Assembly: GCF_018336975.1 (NCBI RefSeq)
Contig: NZ_CP025572.1
Coordinates: forward strand, 1,078,560 to 1,142,559
Origin: Marinomonas sp. CT5
GTDB lineage: Bacteria > Pseudomonadota > Gammaproteobacteria > Pseudomonadales > Marinomonadaceae
Direction of reading: 5' to 3'
DNA length: 64,000 bases
The position numbers were made by a program, and so were the translations under genes. Shown one piece after another: positions 8,438 through 17,555 of this stretch (positions are counted from its first letter, which is position 1; the number at the start of each line of letters is the position of its first letter). The notes under the pieces were generated by a model. The model saw nothing but the letters and a program-made list of their open reading frames with translations. It ran no database searches and was not told where the DNA came from.

Positions 8438-9262
8438 ATGGGTTTTGATTTCGAATTGATACTGGCCATTGCGTTTTTGGTGACAGGTGCCTTCTGGGTT
8501 TACGATCGTATTGTCTATTTGCCGAAGCGCAAGGTGGTATTGGCAAATATGCCAACAGAAACACGAGCGGCTTTAAATAAAGATGCTCAACAACGATTGG
8601 CCGAAACGCCTAAGTTTGTCGTGGAAGTAAAGTCATACTTCATCATTATTGCTGTTATTTTTGGTTTACGCTCTTTTGTGGTGGAGCCTTTCCAGATTCC
8701 ATCTGGTTCTATGCTGCCAACTCTAAAGATCGGTGATTTTATACTGGTTAATAAATTTGATTACGGTCTTCGTTTACCTGTTCTTAATACGACAATTATC
8801 CCTACTACTGAACCAAAACGGGGTGATGTTGTTGTTTTCAAATATCCCCTCGATCCTAGTCTAAACTATATTAAGCGTCTTGTTGGATTGCCTGGCGATC
8901 GAGTTAGTTATCACAATAAAGTGTTGACAGTAAACGGTAAGAAAGTAAGTAAAGAGTTTTTAGCTAAGTTGCCTATTTCATTGAACCCTAATCAAGAACC
9001 AGTTGAGTTGTTTAGTGAAAACTTAGGTGGAGTACAGCACGATATTTACAATAGTTATCGATTTACCCCTCATGAAGGTGAATGGATTGTTCCCGAAGGG
9101 CATTATTTTGTGATGGGAGATAACAGAGATAATAGTGCCGACAGCCGTTTTTGGGGATTTGTTCCTGATCAGAATATGAAGGGGCGTGCATTTTATGTGT
9201 GGCTGCATTGGGACAAGTTTTTTAGTATCCCAAGTTTTAAAAATAATGGTTTGATTGAATAA
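8438..9262 (+). CDS. lepB: Signal peptidase I
   Basis: LepB cuts signal peptides from Sec- and Tat-exported proteins at the outer face of the inner membrane. The 274-residue protein starts with a transmembrane segment (about 4-22) and has a second at about 66-82. The catalytic serine is Ser91 in PSGSMLPTL and the general-base lysine is Lys146 in NYIKRLVGLPGD. These numbers closely match E. coli. The box-E motif GDNRDNSADSRFWG is near the C-terminus. The AUG follows a GGAGAA site. It sits between lepA and rnc, as usual. Confidence 0.98.
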   Translation: MGFDFELILAIAFLVTGAFWVYDRIVYLPKRKVVLANMPTETRAALNKDAQQRLAETPKFVVEVKSYFIIIAVIFGLRSFVVEPFQIPSGSMLPTLKIGDFILVNKFDYGLRLPVLNTTIIPTTEPKRGDVVVFKYPLDPSLNYIKRLVGLPGDRVSYHNKVLTVNGKKVSKEFLAKLPISLNPNQEPVELFSENLGGVQHDIYNSYRFTPHEGEWIVPEGHYFVMGDNRDNSADSRFWGFVPDQNMKGRAFYVWLHWDKFFSIPSFKNNGLIE

Positions 9263-9280
9263 GTATTTTTTGGAGACATT

Positions 9281-9964
9281 TTGAGTTCATCGTATCAGAA
9301 GCTGAGTCGGCGAATAGGTTACTTTTTTGCCGACCTTGGACTGCTTGAACTGGCGCTAACGCATCGTAGTTTTGGTGGAAAAAATAATGAGCGCCTTGAG
9401 TTTTTAGGTGACTCTATCCTGAATTATGTCATTGCGGAAGACCTTTTTCATCGTTTTCCAAAAGCCAAGGAAGGGGAGTTAAGTCGATTACGCGCTTCTT
9501 TGGTAAAAGGCGACACTCTTGCCGAACTCGCGAGAGAGTTTCAGTTGGGAGATTATCTTAAACTGGGAGCTGGCGAGCTAAAAAGTGGTGGTTTTAGACG
9601 CGATTCGATTTTAGCGGATACCGTTGAAGGGATTATTGGTGCTATGTACTTGGATGCTGGTATGGACGTTTGTCGACAGCATATTTTGGAATGGTACAAA
9701 GAGCGTTTGAATGCAACATCATTAAAGATTGTTACAAAAGATGCTAAAACTCGGCTACAAGAGTATTTGCAGGCTCGAAAACATGCTTTGCCACAATACG
9801 ATGTGGTCAATATTGTCGGTGAGCCCCATGATCAGACTTTTTATGTGAACTGTCATATAGAACTGTGTGATGAAGCCGTTGAGGGTAAGGGAAATAGTCG
9901 ACGTATTGCAGAACAAAATGCAGCAGCAAAAGCTTTGAAAAAATTGGAAAAAAAAGATGTCTGA
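9281..9964 (+). CDS. rnc: Ribonuclease III
   Basis: RNase III cleaves double-stranded RNA in rRNA precursors and regulatory duplexes. The signature [10 protein letters not shown] (36-45) carries the catalytic Glu40 and Asp44; the second acidic pair lies in [12 protein letters not shown]-terminal dsRNA-binding domain (from about 153) ends in [17 protein letters not shown]. The start is TTG at 9281 behind TGGAGA, 18 bases after lepB. The 3' end overlaps era by 8 bases, which suggests translational coupling. Length 227 is normal. Confidence 0.98.
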   Translation: MSSSYQKLSRRIGYFFADLGLLELALTHRSFGGKNNERLEFLGDSILNYVIAEDLFHRFPKAKEGELSRLRASLVKGDTLAELAREFQLGDYLKLGAGELKSGGFRRDSILADTVEGIIGAMYLDAGMDVCRQHILEWYKERLNATSLKIVTKDAKTRLQEYLQARKHALPQYDVVNIVGEPHDQTFYVNCHIELCDEAVEGKGNSRRIAEQNAAAKALKKLEKKDV

Positions 9965-10865
9965 CCTTGAAGTAGAAATTACACACTGTGGTTATATTGC
10001 TATTGTTGGACGCCCTAATGTGGGTAAGTCTACTTTACTTAATCATATTTTAGGTCAAAAGTTATCTATCACTTCTCGTAAGCCACAAACAACTCGTGAT
10101 CAAATTTTGGGTGTAAAAACTGAAGGTCATGTTCAGGCTATTTATGTTGATACACCTGGATTGCATTTAGGTGAAACGAAAACCATTAACCGTATTATGA
10201 ATAAAACGGCTGCCGCTGCATTAAAAGATGTTGATGTCGTGCTGTTTGTTATTGATGCTGACCGATGGACCGAAGAGGATGAATCCGTTCTTCAAAAGGT
10301 CAAGCACGCGCGTTGCCCGGTTATTTTGGTTGTCAATAAAGTTGATCAATTAGACCAAAAAGAAGATCTTTTACCTCGTTTGGCTAATTTATCTGATCGC
10401 ATGAATTTTGCTCAGATTGTACCGATTTCAGCGTTGCGTAATAACAACTTAGATCGCCTAGAGCGGTTAGTAGAAAGTTATATTCCCGAAGGGGAGCCGT
10501 TTTATCCTGAAGACCAGATTACGAATCGCAGCTCGCGTTTTTTGGCCGCTGAAATTGTACGTGAAAAAATTACACGTCAGCTAGGTCAAGAAGTTCCGTA
10601 TGAGGTGGCTGTTCAGATTGAAGAGTTTGTTTACGAAGAAACCGCTATTCACATCAGTGCCCTAATTCTTGTTGAGAGAAACGGTCAAAAGCGCATTATT
10701 ATCGGTGAGCGTGGTGATAAAATTAAGCTTATTGGTAAAGAGGCGCGTATTGATATGGAGAATTTATTTCAACATAAAGTGATGTTGAATCTCTGGATTA
10801 AAGTGCGTTCTGGTTGGTCCGATGATGAACGTGCGTTGGCTAGCTTAGGTTATCAGGAAGAGTAA
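9957..10865 (+). CDS. era: GTPase Era, 16S rRNA/30S assembly factor
   Basis: Era binds the 3' end of 16S rRNA and couples 30S maturation to GTP hydrolysis. The GTPase motifs are GRPNVGKS (18-25), DTPG (65-68) and NKVD (127-130). The C-terminal KH domain carries [17 protein letters not shown]. The 302-residue length is standard. The ATG lies inside the end of rnc (8-base overlap) and recO follows after 5 bases, so rnc-era-recO is almost certainly one transcript. Confidence 0.98.
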   Translation: MSDLEVEITHCGYIAIVGRPNVGKSTLLNHILGQKLSITSRKPQTTRDQILGVKTEGHVQAIYVDTPGLHLGETKTINRIMNKTAAAALKDVDVVLFVIDADRWTEEDESVLQKVKHARCPVILVVNKVDQLDQKEDLLPRLANLSDRMNFAQIVPISALRNNNLDRLERLVESYIPEGEPFYPEDQITNRSSRFLAAEIVREKITRQLGQEVPYEVAVQIEEFVYEETAIHISALILVERNGQKRIIIGERGDKIKLIGKEARIDMENLFQHKVMLNLWIKVRSGWSDDERALASLGYQEE

Positions 10866-10870
10866 TTTCG

Positions 10871-11608
10871 ATGCGCGTTTCTGCGTATGTCATTCATACT
10901 CGTCCTTTTCAGGACAGTAAAATTCTGCTTGATGTATTAACCCTTGAGCAAGGGTTAATACGGGGAGTATGGCGGTTACCTAAAAAAGAGGCTCGGGTCA
11001 TACCTGGGCCTTTTTTGTGCTACGAAATGGAGCTATCTGGCCGTAGTGACCTAAAGACAGTGAAAAGTTTAGAGTCTGTCTCATCGTCGTTTTCTTTAGA
11101 TGGGTTGCCTCTGTACGCTGCTTTGTATGCTCATGAGCTGCTAGAAAAGCTGTTGCCTATTAATCTCCCGTTGCCCGATGTTTTTCAGCTTTATAAATGG
11201 TTGACGGAGAATTTGCATGCCGGTGCTCCAATAGCCCCTTTGCTAAGACGTTTTGAAGTGGGGTTATTTTCTGAGCTTGGTGTGGGCATTAACATGGTTT
11301 CAACTGGGCGTGGTGAAGTGCTTGAAGCGCATCAGCTTTATCAATTTCATTATAAATTCGGACTGCGTCCTTATTTTGGCGAGATACCTAAACAAATGCC
11401 CATGTTGTTTGTTGAAGGGCAGGTTGCGCTGGATTACCATGCGGGCAAGTGGACGGATAAGCAGGTTTTGAGTCTGGCTAAAGAGTTGCATCGTAATTGG
11501 TTAGACAGTTTGTTGAATGGTAAGCCTATTGTGTCAAGGCGATTGTTACCCAAGCAACCCTTCCAAGGAGAGCGTCATTTAGGTGTGCCTATTTTTCGTT
11601 CTCTTTGA
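10871..11608 (+). CDS. recO: DNA repair protein RecO
   Basis: RecO works with RecR and RecF to load RecA on gapped single-stranded DNA coated with SSB. The 245-residue protein has the N-terminal OB-fold start (AYVIHTRPFQDSKILLDVLT) and the helical C-terminal domain. No zinc-cysteine cluster is seen, which is usual for proteobacterial RecO. It lies 5 bases after era. In many gammaproteobacteria pdxJ comes next, but here acpS follows after 27 bases. Confidence 0.93.
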   Translation: MRVSAYVIHTRPFQDSKILLDVLTLEQGLIRGVWRLPKKEARVIPGPFLCYEMELSGRSDLKTVKSLESVSSSFSLDGLPLYAALYAHELLEKLLPINLPLPDVFQLYKWLTENLHAGAPIAPLLRRFEVGLFSELGVGINMVSTGRGEVLEAHQLYQFHYKFGLRPYFGEIPKQMPMLFVEGQVALDYHAGKWTDKQVLSLAKELHRNWLDSLLNGKPIVSRRLLPKQPFQGERHLGVPIFRSL

Positions 11609-11635
11609 AGGAAGAGTATATAAAGAGGTGAGTGC

Positions 11636-12022
11636 TTGATTATTGGTGTTGGAACGGATTTGGTTGAAATCGCTCGTATTGCTCAGTCTATTGAGCGATT
11701 AGGTGAGCGGTTTGTCGATAGAATTCTAACGGCTGATGAAAAACGCCGTTGGCTAGAAATGAGTAATACCGATAGAGCTAACGCCTATGTCGCGAAACGC
11801 TTTGCAGCAAAAGAAGCAGCAGTAAAGGCACTAGGAACAGGTATTGGCTCGGGTGTGAGTTTTCAACACTTCACAGTGAGTAATTTGTCTTCTGGCCAGC
11901 CTATTCTGTTGGTGGATGAAAGCATCACGTCTCGTTATAACTTTCCTGTGTCTTGGCATCTTAGTTTAACGGATGAAAAAGCTTATGCTCAGGCTTTTGT
12001 TGTTCTTGAGTCTAGGGAGTAG
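11636..12022 (+). CDS. acpS: Holo-[acyl-carrier-protein] synthase
   Basis: AcpS moves the phosphopantetheine arm of CoA onto apo-ACP, enabling fatty-acid synthesis. The 128-residue protein has the family start IGVGTDLVEIARI with Mg-binding Asp8, and KRFAAKEAAVKALGTG with Glu60. The start is TTG at 11636, placed by AAGAGG a few bases upstream and by the family's MIIGVGTD opening. Its last 11 bases overlap the end of the convergent gacS. The usual preceding gene pdxJ is missing. Confidence 0.96.
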   Translation: MIIGVGTDLVEIARIAQSIERLGERFVDRILTADEKRRWLEMSNTDRANAYVAKRFAAKEAAVKALGTGIGSGVSFQHFTVSNLSSGQPILLVDESITSRYNFPVSWHLSLTDEKAYAQAFVVLESRE

Positions 12023-14810
12023 AGTCTGAAGATTGAGGCCAAGGAATAAGGTTTCGGTGATTTAATAGGTCTTCTATTGCTTCAATAAAGTCTTCTACGA
12101 CCCCTTCTACGTCTTCTAATCCTAATTCTTTCAAGTGTGTTTCTAAAAAACCTGCATGGCGGGCAATATTTACTGTGCCCGTGTATTTTGAGGCGCCATG
12201 AATTCTATGCACAACTTCAATGAGTTTGTTGGTGTCCTGATTTTCTAAGTGGTGCAGAATAAGTTTTTTTTCCGCATCCAGTGAGTCTGCCAACATAGTA
12301 AACATTTCTTTGGCTATCGCTGTTTTTCCATCGACGATAGCCAATGCCTTTTCTAAATCGAATACGTTGACGAGTTTGGCATCAATTTGTTCTTGCAGTG
12401 TTTCTGTGTTTGAGCACCATTGTTCAATAGTGTTTAGCAGTATTTCTTCATCAATTGGTTTGGTTAAATAAGCGTTCATCCCACTGGCAAGTATCTGTTG
12501 TTGTTCAGAACCTAAAGCATGAGCCGTTAGAGCAATTATAGGTGTATTTTTATAGTTTTCTAGCTGGCGAAGTTGTCTGGTGGTTTCCATTCCGTCCATT
12601 TCTGGCATCTGAATATCCATGAAGATGAGGTCGAAACTATCTTGCGTCGCCATGTTAATAGCTTGTTGTCCGCTATAAGCTAATGATACCTCTATGCCAA
12701 TAGGAGTAAGCCAATGACTTAGTAGTTGTAAGTTAATAGGTGAATCATCAACGGCCAGTATTTTGAGTTTTTTGATGTCCTCTTGCTGCAGCTTTTGGGG
12801 CATGAGTTTAGGTGAAGGTGTTGTCACTGTGCTGTTCAGGTTTTGTAGAGCGCTATACAGCCGATCTTGGCTGATAGGCTTAAGTAATATGTCGCTGCAG
12901 ATATTTTTTAAATCAGGGTAGTGGGCGATTTGTCCCGGTGGCTGGACCATTAAAATGCATGGAACAGAAAATTGTTGTCTTGAATAATCGATCAACTCTC
13001 TGGCCTCTATAACATTTTTATCGTCCGGTATGACACTGAGTAAAATTGCATCAATGTTGCCTTTCTGCTTATTAAGAAGGGCGATCATTTGTTCTAAATC
13101 TGCACAGGTGGTGCAATTGACTCCAATGCTGTGCAAGTAGGTTGTCAGGTAGCTTTTATATGTCGTGCTTGGCTCTAACAGGATGACATTTAAATTGAGC
13201 GGGCTTTTGTTGCTGCTTAAATTATTCGAGGCCTTTAAGTCGATGGTGAAGCGAAATGTCGAGCCAATGCTGGGATCGCTGCTGACCTCTATTTTGCCAT
13301 TCATTTGCTCCACTAGTTTTTTAGTAATAACCAGTCCTAATCCTGTGCCGCCAAATTGTCGGGTTGTGCTGGTATCAACTTGAGAGAATGGTTTAAACAA
13401 ACGATGGATTTTGTGTTCCGCAATGCCTATTCCTGTATCAATCACTTGAAATGACAGTGTGATGTTCTGGTTATTTTGTGAGACAAGGGAGACTTTTGTT
13501 CGTACAGAGCCTTGGTGAGTGAATTTAATTGCGTTGCCGATAAGGTTGGTTAAAATCTGGCGAACTCGAGTGCTATCACCAATTACCCATTCTGGTACGT
13601 TTTTATTCAATTCAGGTACTAAATCAATTTGTTTTTCTTTAGTTAGTAGGTTAATGCTGAGAATTTGGTAAACATCATCGATGAGTGCTTTTAGATTAAA
13701 GTGATTGCTTTCAAGGTTTAACTTCCCGGCCTCTATTTTGGAAAAATCCAGAATGTCTCCAATAATGGCTAATAAGCTGTTTGTCGATTGCTCAATGGTG
13801 TCGACATAAAGTCGTTGTTGGGTATCGGTAATGTCTTTTTGTAATGTTTTGGTGTAACCAAGTATAGCGTTAAGAGGGGTACGAACTTCATGGCTGATGT
13901 TTGCAAGAAACTGTGACTTTAAGCGGTTTGACTCCATGGCTTCGCGGTTTGCTATATGCAGCTGAGCGCTTTTTTCTTCCATGCTATCCATGCTACGTCG
14001 TATGTCTTCAGTAGATTGTTCTATGCCATTAATAAGTTCTTCATTGTGATGCTCTAGTCTCTCGGTAAGCTCCAGTAAATCTTTTTGCAGTGATGCGTAT
14101 TCCGGCGGCAAGTTCATCAGTTTAGCCGTAGAAAATTGACCTTTTACAAGTTTATTTAGGGAAACCGATAATTTTGTTATAGGGGCGGTTAATCGTTTTG
14201 AAAAGTTAATGGCGATGAGAATTACTAATATGTTGAATAGAACTAACGTAAAAATAATGAGGCTAGCATATTGATATTTTTGTATTTGAATGGTCGATTT
14301 ATTGGCTTCAATTTTTATCCAGCCAATTAAGTTACGCTGATCTAAGGGAGTAAATAAGTCTGCTTGAGAATCAAAAACATTATCTAGAGTGTTGCTGGAA
14401 TAGTGAATAGCACTTATTGATTCTAGATGATCGTTAAGTTCTGTGATGCGGTTTTTTTCTGGAAACGTTTCTGTTGTTTGGCTGGCTGGCTTTCCCAGTG
14501 TAGCGATGACTTTTTGGTCACTATTGAAGAGCTGAGCACTGTTAATATCTTGATTATTTAAAGCATTTTGTAGTATTCGATACATCATTTTTTGGTCAGA
14601 AAAAACAATGGCATACTCACTTGTGGTCGCCACTTGTTCTGTGATGTGCAGTGTCCGAGTGTATAAATTTTGGTTTAAATCGTGAAAGCGTGTGGTTAAA
14701 AGGAAAATAGCAGATAGAAGAGAAACGATAAAAACCGGTGCGAATAGAGCCCAAAATAATTTGTTATTAAGGTTAAGGTGAGAAATATTAATAAAAGGAA
14801 TTTTTTTCAT
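12012..14810 (-). CDS. gacS: Hybrid sensor histidine kinase GacS/BarA
   Basis: This membrane sensor feeds the Gac/Rsm (BarA/UvrY) pathway controlling small RNAs that titrate CsrA/RsmA. Visible order: transmembrane segments at about 18-38 and 181-203 around a periplasmic sensor region; HAMP (about 204-260); HisKA with phospho-His307 in FLANISHEVR; HATPase with DTGIGI (458-463) and GGTGLGL; a degenerate receiver (about 540-650); a true receiver with Asp732 (MDIQMP) and Lys784; and a C-terminal Hpt with His868 (VVHRIHG). In the first receiver the acceptor position appears to be Ser592. Adjacent cysM-rlmD-relA matches the barA/gacS neighbourhood of other gammaproteobacteria. The response regulator is not in the window. 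Confidence 0.94.
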   Translation of the reverse strand: MKKIPFINISHLNLNNKLFWALFAPVFIVSLLSAIFLLTTRFHDLNQNLYTRTLHITEQVATTSEYAIVFSDQKMMYRILQNALNNQDINSAQLFNSDQKVIATLGKPASQTTETFPEKNRITELNDHLESISAIHYSSNTLDNVFDSQADLFTPLDQRNLIGWIKIEANKSTIQIQKYQYASLIIFTLVLFNILVILIAINFSKRLTAPITKLSVSLNKLVKGQFSTAKLMNLPPEYASLQKDLLELTERLEHHNEELINGIEQSTEDIRRSMDSMEEKSAQLHIANREAMESNRLKSQFLANISHEVRTPLNAILGYTKTLQKDITDTQQRLYVDTIEQSTNSLLAIIGDILDFSKIEAGKLNLESNHFNLKALIDDVYQILSINLLTKEKQIDLVPELNKNVPEWVIGDSTRVRQILTNLIGNAIKFTHQGSVRTKVSLVSQNNQNITLSFQVIDTGIGIAEHKIHRLFKPFSQVDTSTTRQFGGTGLGLVITKKLVEQMNGKIEVSSDPSIGSTFRFTIDLKASNNLSSNKSPLNLNVILLEPSTTYKSYLTTYLHSIGVNCTTCADLEQMIALLNKQKGNIDAILLSVIPDDKNVIEARELIDYSRQQFSVPCILMVQPPGQIAHYPDLKNICSDILLKPISQDRLYSALQNLNSTVTTPSPKLMPQKLQQEDIKKLKILAVDDSPINLQLLSHWLTPIGIEVSLAYSGQQAINMATQDSFDLIFMDIQMPEMDGMETTRQLRQLENYKNTPIIALTAHALGSEQQQILASGMNAYLTKPIDEEILLNTIEQWCSNTETLQEQIDAKLVNVFDLEKALAIVDGKTAIAKEMFTMLADSLDAEKKLILHHLENQDTNKLIEVVHRIHGASKYTGTVNIARHAGFLETHLKELGLEDVEGVVEDFIEAIEDLLNHRNLIPWPQSSDSTP

Positions 14811-14831
14811 GCCAGTAACCTATTATAGACG

Positions 14832-15056
14832 TTAATAGCAGGCCAAATTATCCTTGTCTTTTCGAGCATTGCATTCTTTCTCATAGTTATTGCATATTTT
14901 CTGCTCCGTGCTGGTTGGAGCTTTTTGGTACGCGCATTCACGCCACTTTTTTCTTAATTCTACATTGTTTAAGGAGGCTAAATCTTCGTTTGTTTTTCCA
15001 CAACCACTTAGTGCAAACAGTATAGTAATTAGGGTGAAAATACGTGTTGCTAACAT
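14832..15056 (-). CDS. Small cysteine-rich lipoprotein, function unknown
   Basis: The 74-residue product has a short signal peptide and the lipobox ALSGC, giving lipid-modified Cys19. The mature part is charged and has four more cysteines (Cys41, Cys55, Cys62, Cys73), enough for two disulfides in the periplasm. It lies upstream of gacS on the same strand with 21 bases between stop and start, so the two may be co-transcribed. I cannot place it in a named family. A role near the GacS sensor is only a guess from position. Confidence 0.65.
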   Translation of the reverse strand: MLATRIFTLITILFALSGCGKTNEDLASLNNVELRKKWRECAYQKAPTSTEQKICNNYEKECNARKDKDNLACY

Positions 15057-15191
15057 ATCTGATTACCAAAAAATTAAATCGACACTAAGTTTATAACGCT
15101 TTCTTATTGTACTGTTTAGTATAAGTGTTCTTAAATACGTATAAAGTGGTAAGTGTCATTCCCTAAGTCATCAATGTCAATGAAGTTTTTT

Positions 15192-16085
15192 ATGATCCAA
15201 TATCCTAGTATCGAGTCCTTGATTGGGCAAACTCCTCTGGTTCGCTTGCAGCGTATCAACCCCAATCCTAGTAATACTATTTTGCTGAAATTAGAAGGGC
15301 AAAACCCAGCAGGGTCGGTGAAAGATCGTCCAGCTCTGAATATGATTCTACAAGCAGAATTGCGTGGCGACATAAAGCCAGGCGATAGTTTAATTGAGGC
15401 AACCAGTGGTAATACAGGCATAGCTTTGGCTATGGCAGCTGCAATTAAAGGCTATAAAATGCATCTGATTATGCCTGATAACATGAGCCAAGAGCGTAAG
15501 TCGGCTATGACAGCTTATGGCGCGATATTGCATTTGGTCAGTAAAGAAGAAGGCATGGAAAGAGCGCGGGATTTGGCTCAAGAAATGCAGGACCAAGGTA
15601 TCGGAGTGGTATTAAATCAGTTTGCTAACCAAGATAACCCGAATGCTCACTACTTGACGACAGGGCCGGAAATTTGGCAGCAAACACAGGGAACTGTGAC
15701 GCACTTTGTCAGCTCTATGGGTACGACAGGAACCATAATGGGAGTTTCTCGTTATTTAAAAGAGCAAAGTAAGGATGTTCAGATTGTGGGGCTCCAGCCA
15801 CAAGATGGAGCAAGCATTCCCGGTATTCGTCGTTGGCCAAAAGAGTATTTACCATCGATTTTTGATGAGACCCGAGTTGATACTGTTATGGATGTTGCTC
15901 AGCAAGACGCGGAAGTAACCATGCGACGTTTAGCGAAAGAAGAAGGGATTTTCTGTGGTGTTTCTTCTGGTGGTTCGGTTGCGGTTGCAATGGAGTTATC
16001 TAAACACTTGAAGGATGCTGTGATAGTGGCAATTATTTGTGACCGAGGTGATCGATATTTATCTACTGGTGTTTTTGACGGTTAG
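15192..16085 (+). CDS. cysM: Cysteine synthase B (O-acetylserine sulfhydrylase, CysM)
   Basis: This PLP enzyme makes cysteine, or S-sulfocysteine, from O-acetylserine. The PLP lysine lies in AGSVKDRPA, the substrate loop is EATSGNTGIALAM, and the phosphate site is SSMGTTGTIMG. CysM rather than CysK is indicated by the short length (297 residues from the ATG at 15192) and by the neighbours. I prefer ATG 15192 (MIQYPSIESLIGQTPL) because close homologues open this way. An upstream GTG at 15153 would add 13 unlikely residues. It is divergent from the small lipoprotein gene. Confidence 0.94.
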   Translation: MIQYPSIESLIGQTPLVRLQRINPNPSNTILLKLEGQNPAGSVKDRPALNMILQAELRGDIKPGDSLIEATSGNTGIALAMAAAIKGYKMHLIMPDNMSQERKSAMTAYGAILHLVSKEEGMERARDLAQEMQDQGIGVVLNQFANQDNPNAHYLTTGPEIWQQTQGTVTHFVSSMGTTGTIMGVSRYLKEQSKDVQIVGLQPQDGASIPGIRRWPKEYLPSIFDETRVDTVMDVAQQDAEVTMRRLAKEEGIFCGVSSGGSVAVAMELSKHLKDAVIVAIICDRGDRYLSTGVFDG

Positions 16086-16116
16086 TGGTTTTTTCTTGTT
16101 GGATCGTCTAACCGTC
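16077..16116 (+). other. Inverted repeat at the cysM 3' end
   Basis: GACGGTTAG (16077-16085), which includes the cysM stop, is the exact complement of CTAACCGTC (16108-16116), with a 22-base loop. No T tract follows. It may stabilise or weakly terminate the cysM transcript. Confidence 0.35.
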
Positions 16117-16222
16117 TCTAGGGCTTTCAATTATTAAGGCGGGTATTCGCGTACTGTTCTGCTGTCATATGAGGTAGAATAGTGGCGCGTTTATTTTAGA
16201 CTCTGGAAAAAGAGAGCCTCCT

Positions 16223-17539
16223 TTGAGAAGAAGAACCCCCTCACGTCGTATCGTTAAGCCACAGTCGATAGGCCCGATTCAAACATTTAATGTGGATGGC
16301 TTGACCCATGAAGCAAAAGGCGTAGCGCGTTTGCAAGGTAAAGTTACCTTTATTGATGGGGCTTTACCGGGTGAAACCGTAGAAGCTCAAGTGACTAAAA
16401 AGGGTCGTCGTTATGATGAGGCCATCTTAACGAATATTATTGAACCAAGTGTTTATAGGGTGACCCCTGCCTGCCAATATTTCTCTGTTTGTGGTGGATG
16501 TAGTTTTCAGCATTTAGCCGATGAACAGCAGATTTCGGCAAAGGCTGATTGGTTAAAAGGACAATTACGTAACCTCATTACAACTCAAGAACTAGAGCTA
16601 TTATCAGATGCCCCAATTGGTTACCGACGTCGTGCTCGCATTGCTATTGATGTTAAAAAAGGAAAGGTTTCTCTAGGGTTTCGTGGTAAATCATCTAGTG
16701 ATATTGTCTCAATAGATCGTTGCGTTGTTTTGACTGATAATCTACAAAAGACTTTTCTCTCACTTAAGCAGGCTTTGTCGCAGAATGACTTATCAGCCGT
16801 GCTTGGTCATATTGAATTGTTAGAAGATAGCAAAGGGGTATCGGTTTTGTTTCGGCTGATCACTACTATTTCACCTGAGCTTGAACAAATTTGGGGTGAG
16901 TGGGCTCTTAACGAAAAGGTAGGGTTGTCTTGGCAAGCACCAAAAGTGAGCAAAGCGGATATAGCGTCTGATCAATTGCGTTATTATGATCTTTCTACTT
17001 TGCGCTTGAAATATCATCCTCAAGACTTTATTCAAGTTAATGCTTCGATGAATCAAAAAATGGTTGATCAGGCGCTGGACTGGTTAGGTCCAAATCAACA
17101 TGATGTGGTGTTGGATTTATTTTGCGGTGTTGGGAACTTTTCTTTACCCTTGGCGCAACTTGCACATTCCGTTATTGGTGTTGAGGTGCAAGACACTATG
17201 GTTGAAGCCGCTAGAGAGAATGCAGTTATTAATGGTTTGAATAATCTCTCTTTTGTTGCCGCTGACTTGACTAAACCAGTCACTGAGGAGCTTTTAAATG
17301 CTAGCATTACGAAAGTTTTGCTTGATCCTCCTCGCGCTGGTGCGTTTGAATTTTTAGATAGCATAATAAAAATTGCGCCGACGCAAATTTTGTATGTTTC
17401 TTGCAATGCTTCTACTTTAGCAAGGGATGCCGAGTATTTAGTAGCAAAAGGATATCGTGTTGAACGTGTTGGGCTTATGGATATGTTTCCGCAAACCTCT
17501 CATGTAGAAACCATGATGTTGTTGCAAAAAAAGAAGTAA
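16223..17539 (+). CDS. rlmD: 23S rRNA (uracil-1939-C5)-methyltransferase
   Basis: RlmD (RumA) methylates U1939 of 23S rRNA using S-adenosylmethionine. An N-terminal TRAM domain (about 18-75) is followed by a 4Fe-4S cluster site with Cys84, Cys90, Cys93 and Cys167. The Rossmann methyltransferase part has LDLFCGVGNFSLP, LLDPPRAG, the nucleophile Cys394 in YVSCNASTLARD and general base Glu429 in FPQTSHVET. The 438-residue length is standard. The start is a TTG at 16223 behind AGAGAG. It precedes relA by 16 bases, as in E. coli and Pseudomonas. Confidence 0.96.
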   Translation: MRRRTPSRRIVKPQSIGPIQTFNVDGLTHEAKGVARLQGKVTFIDGALPGETVEAQVTKKGRRYDEAILTNIIEPSVYRVTPACQYFSVCGGCSFQHLADEQQISAKADWLKGQLRNLITTQELELLSDAPIGYRRRARIAIDVKKGKVSLGFRGKSSSDIVSIDRCVVLTDNLQKTFLSLKQALSQNDLSAVLGHIELLEDSKGVSVLFRLITTISPELEQIWGEWALNEKVGLSWQAPKVSKADIASDQLRYYDLSTLRLKYHPQDFIQVNASMNQKMVDQALDWLGPNQHDVVLDLFCGVGNFSLPLAQLAHSVIGVEVQDTMVEAARENAVINGLNNLSFVAADLTKPVTEELLNASITKVLLDPPRAGAFEFLDSIIKIAPTQILYVSCNASTLARDAEYLVAKGYRVERVGLMDMFPQTSHVETMMLLQKKK

Positions 17540-17555
17540 ATTGAAGGGCGGATAG

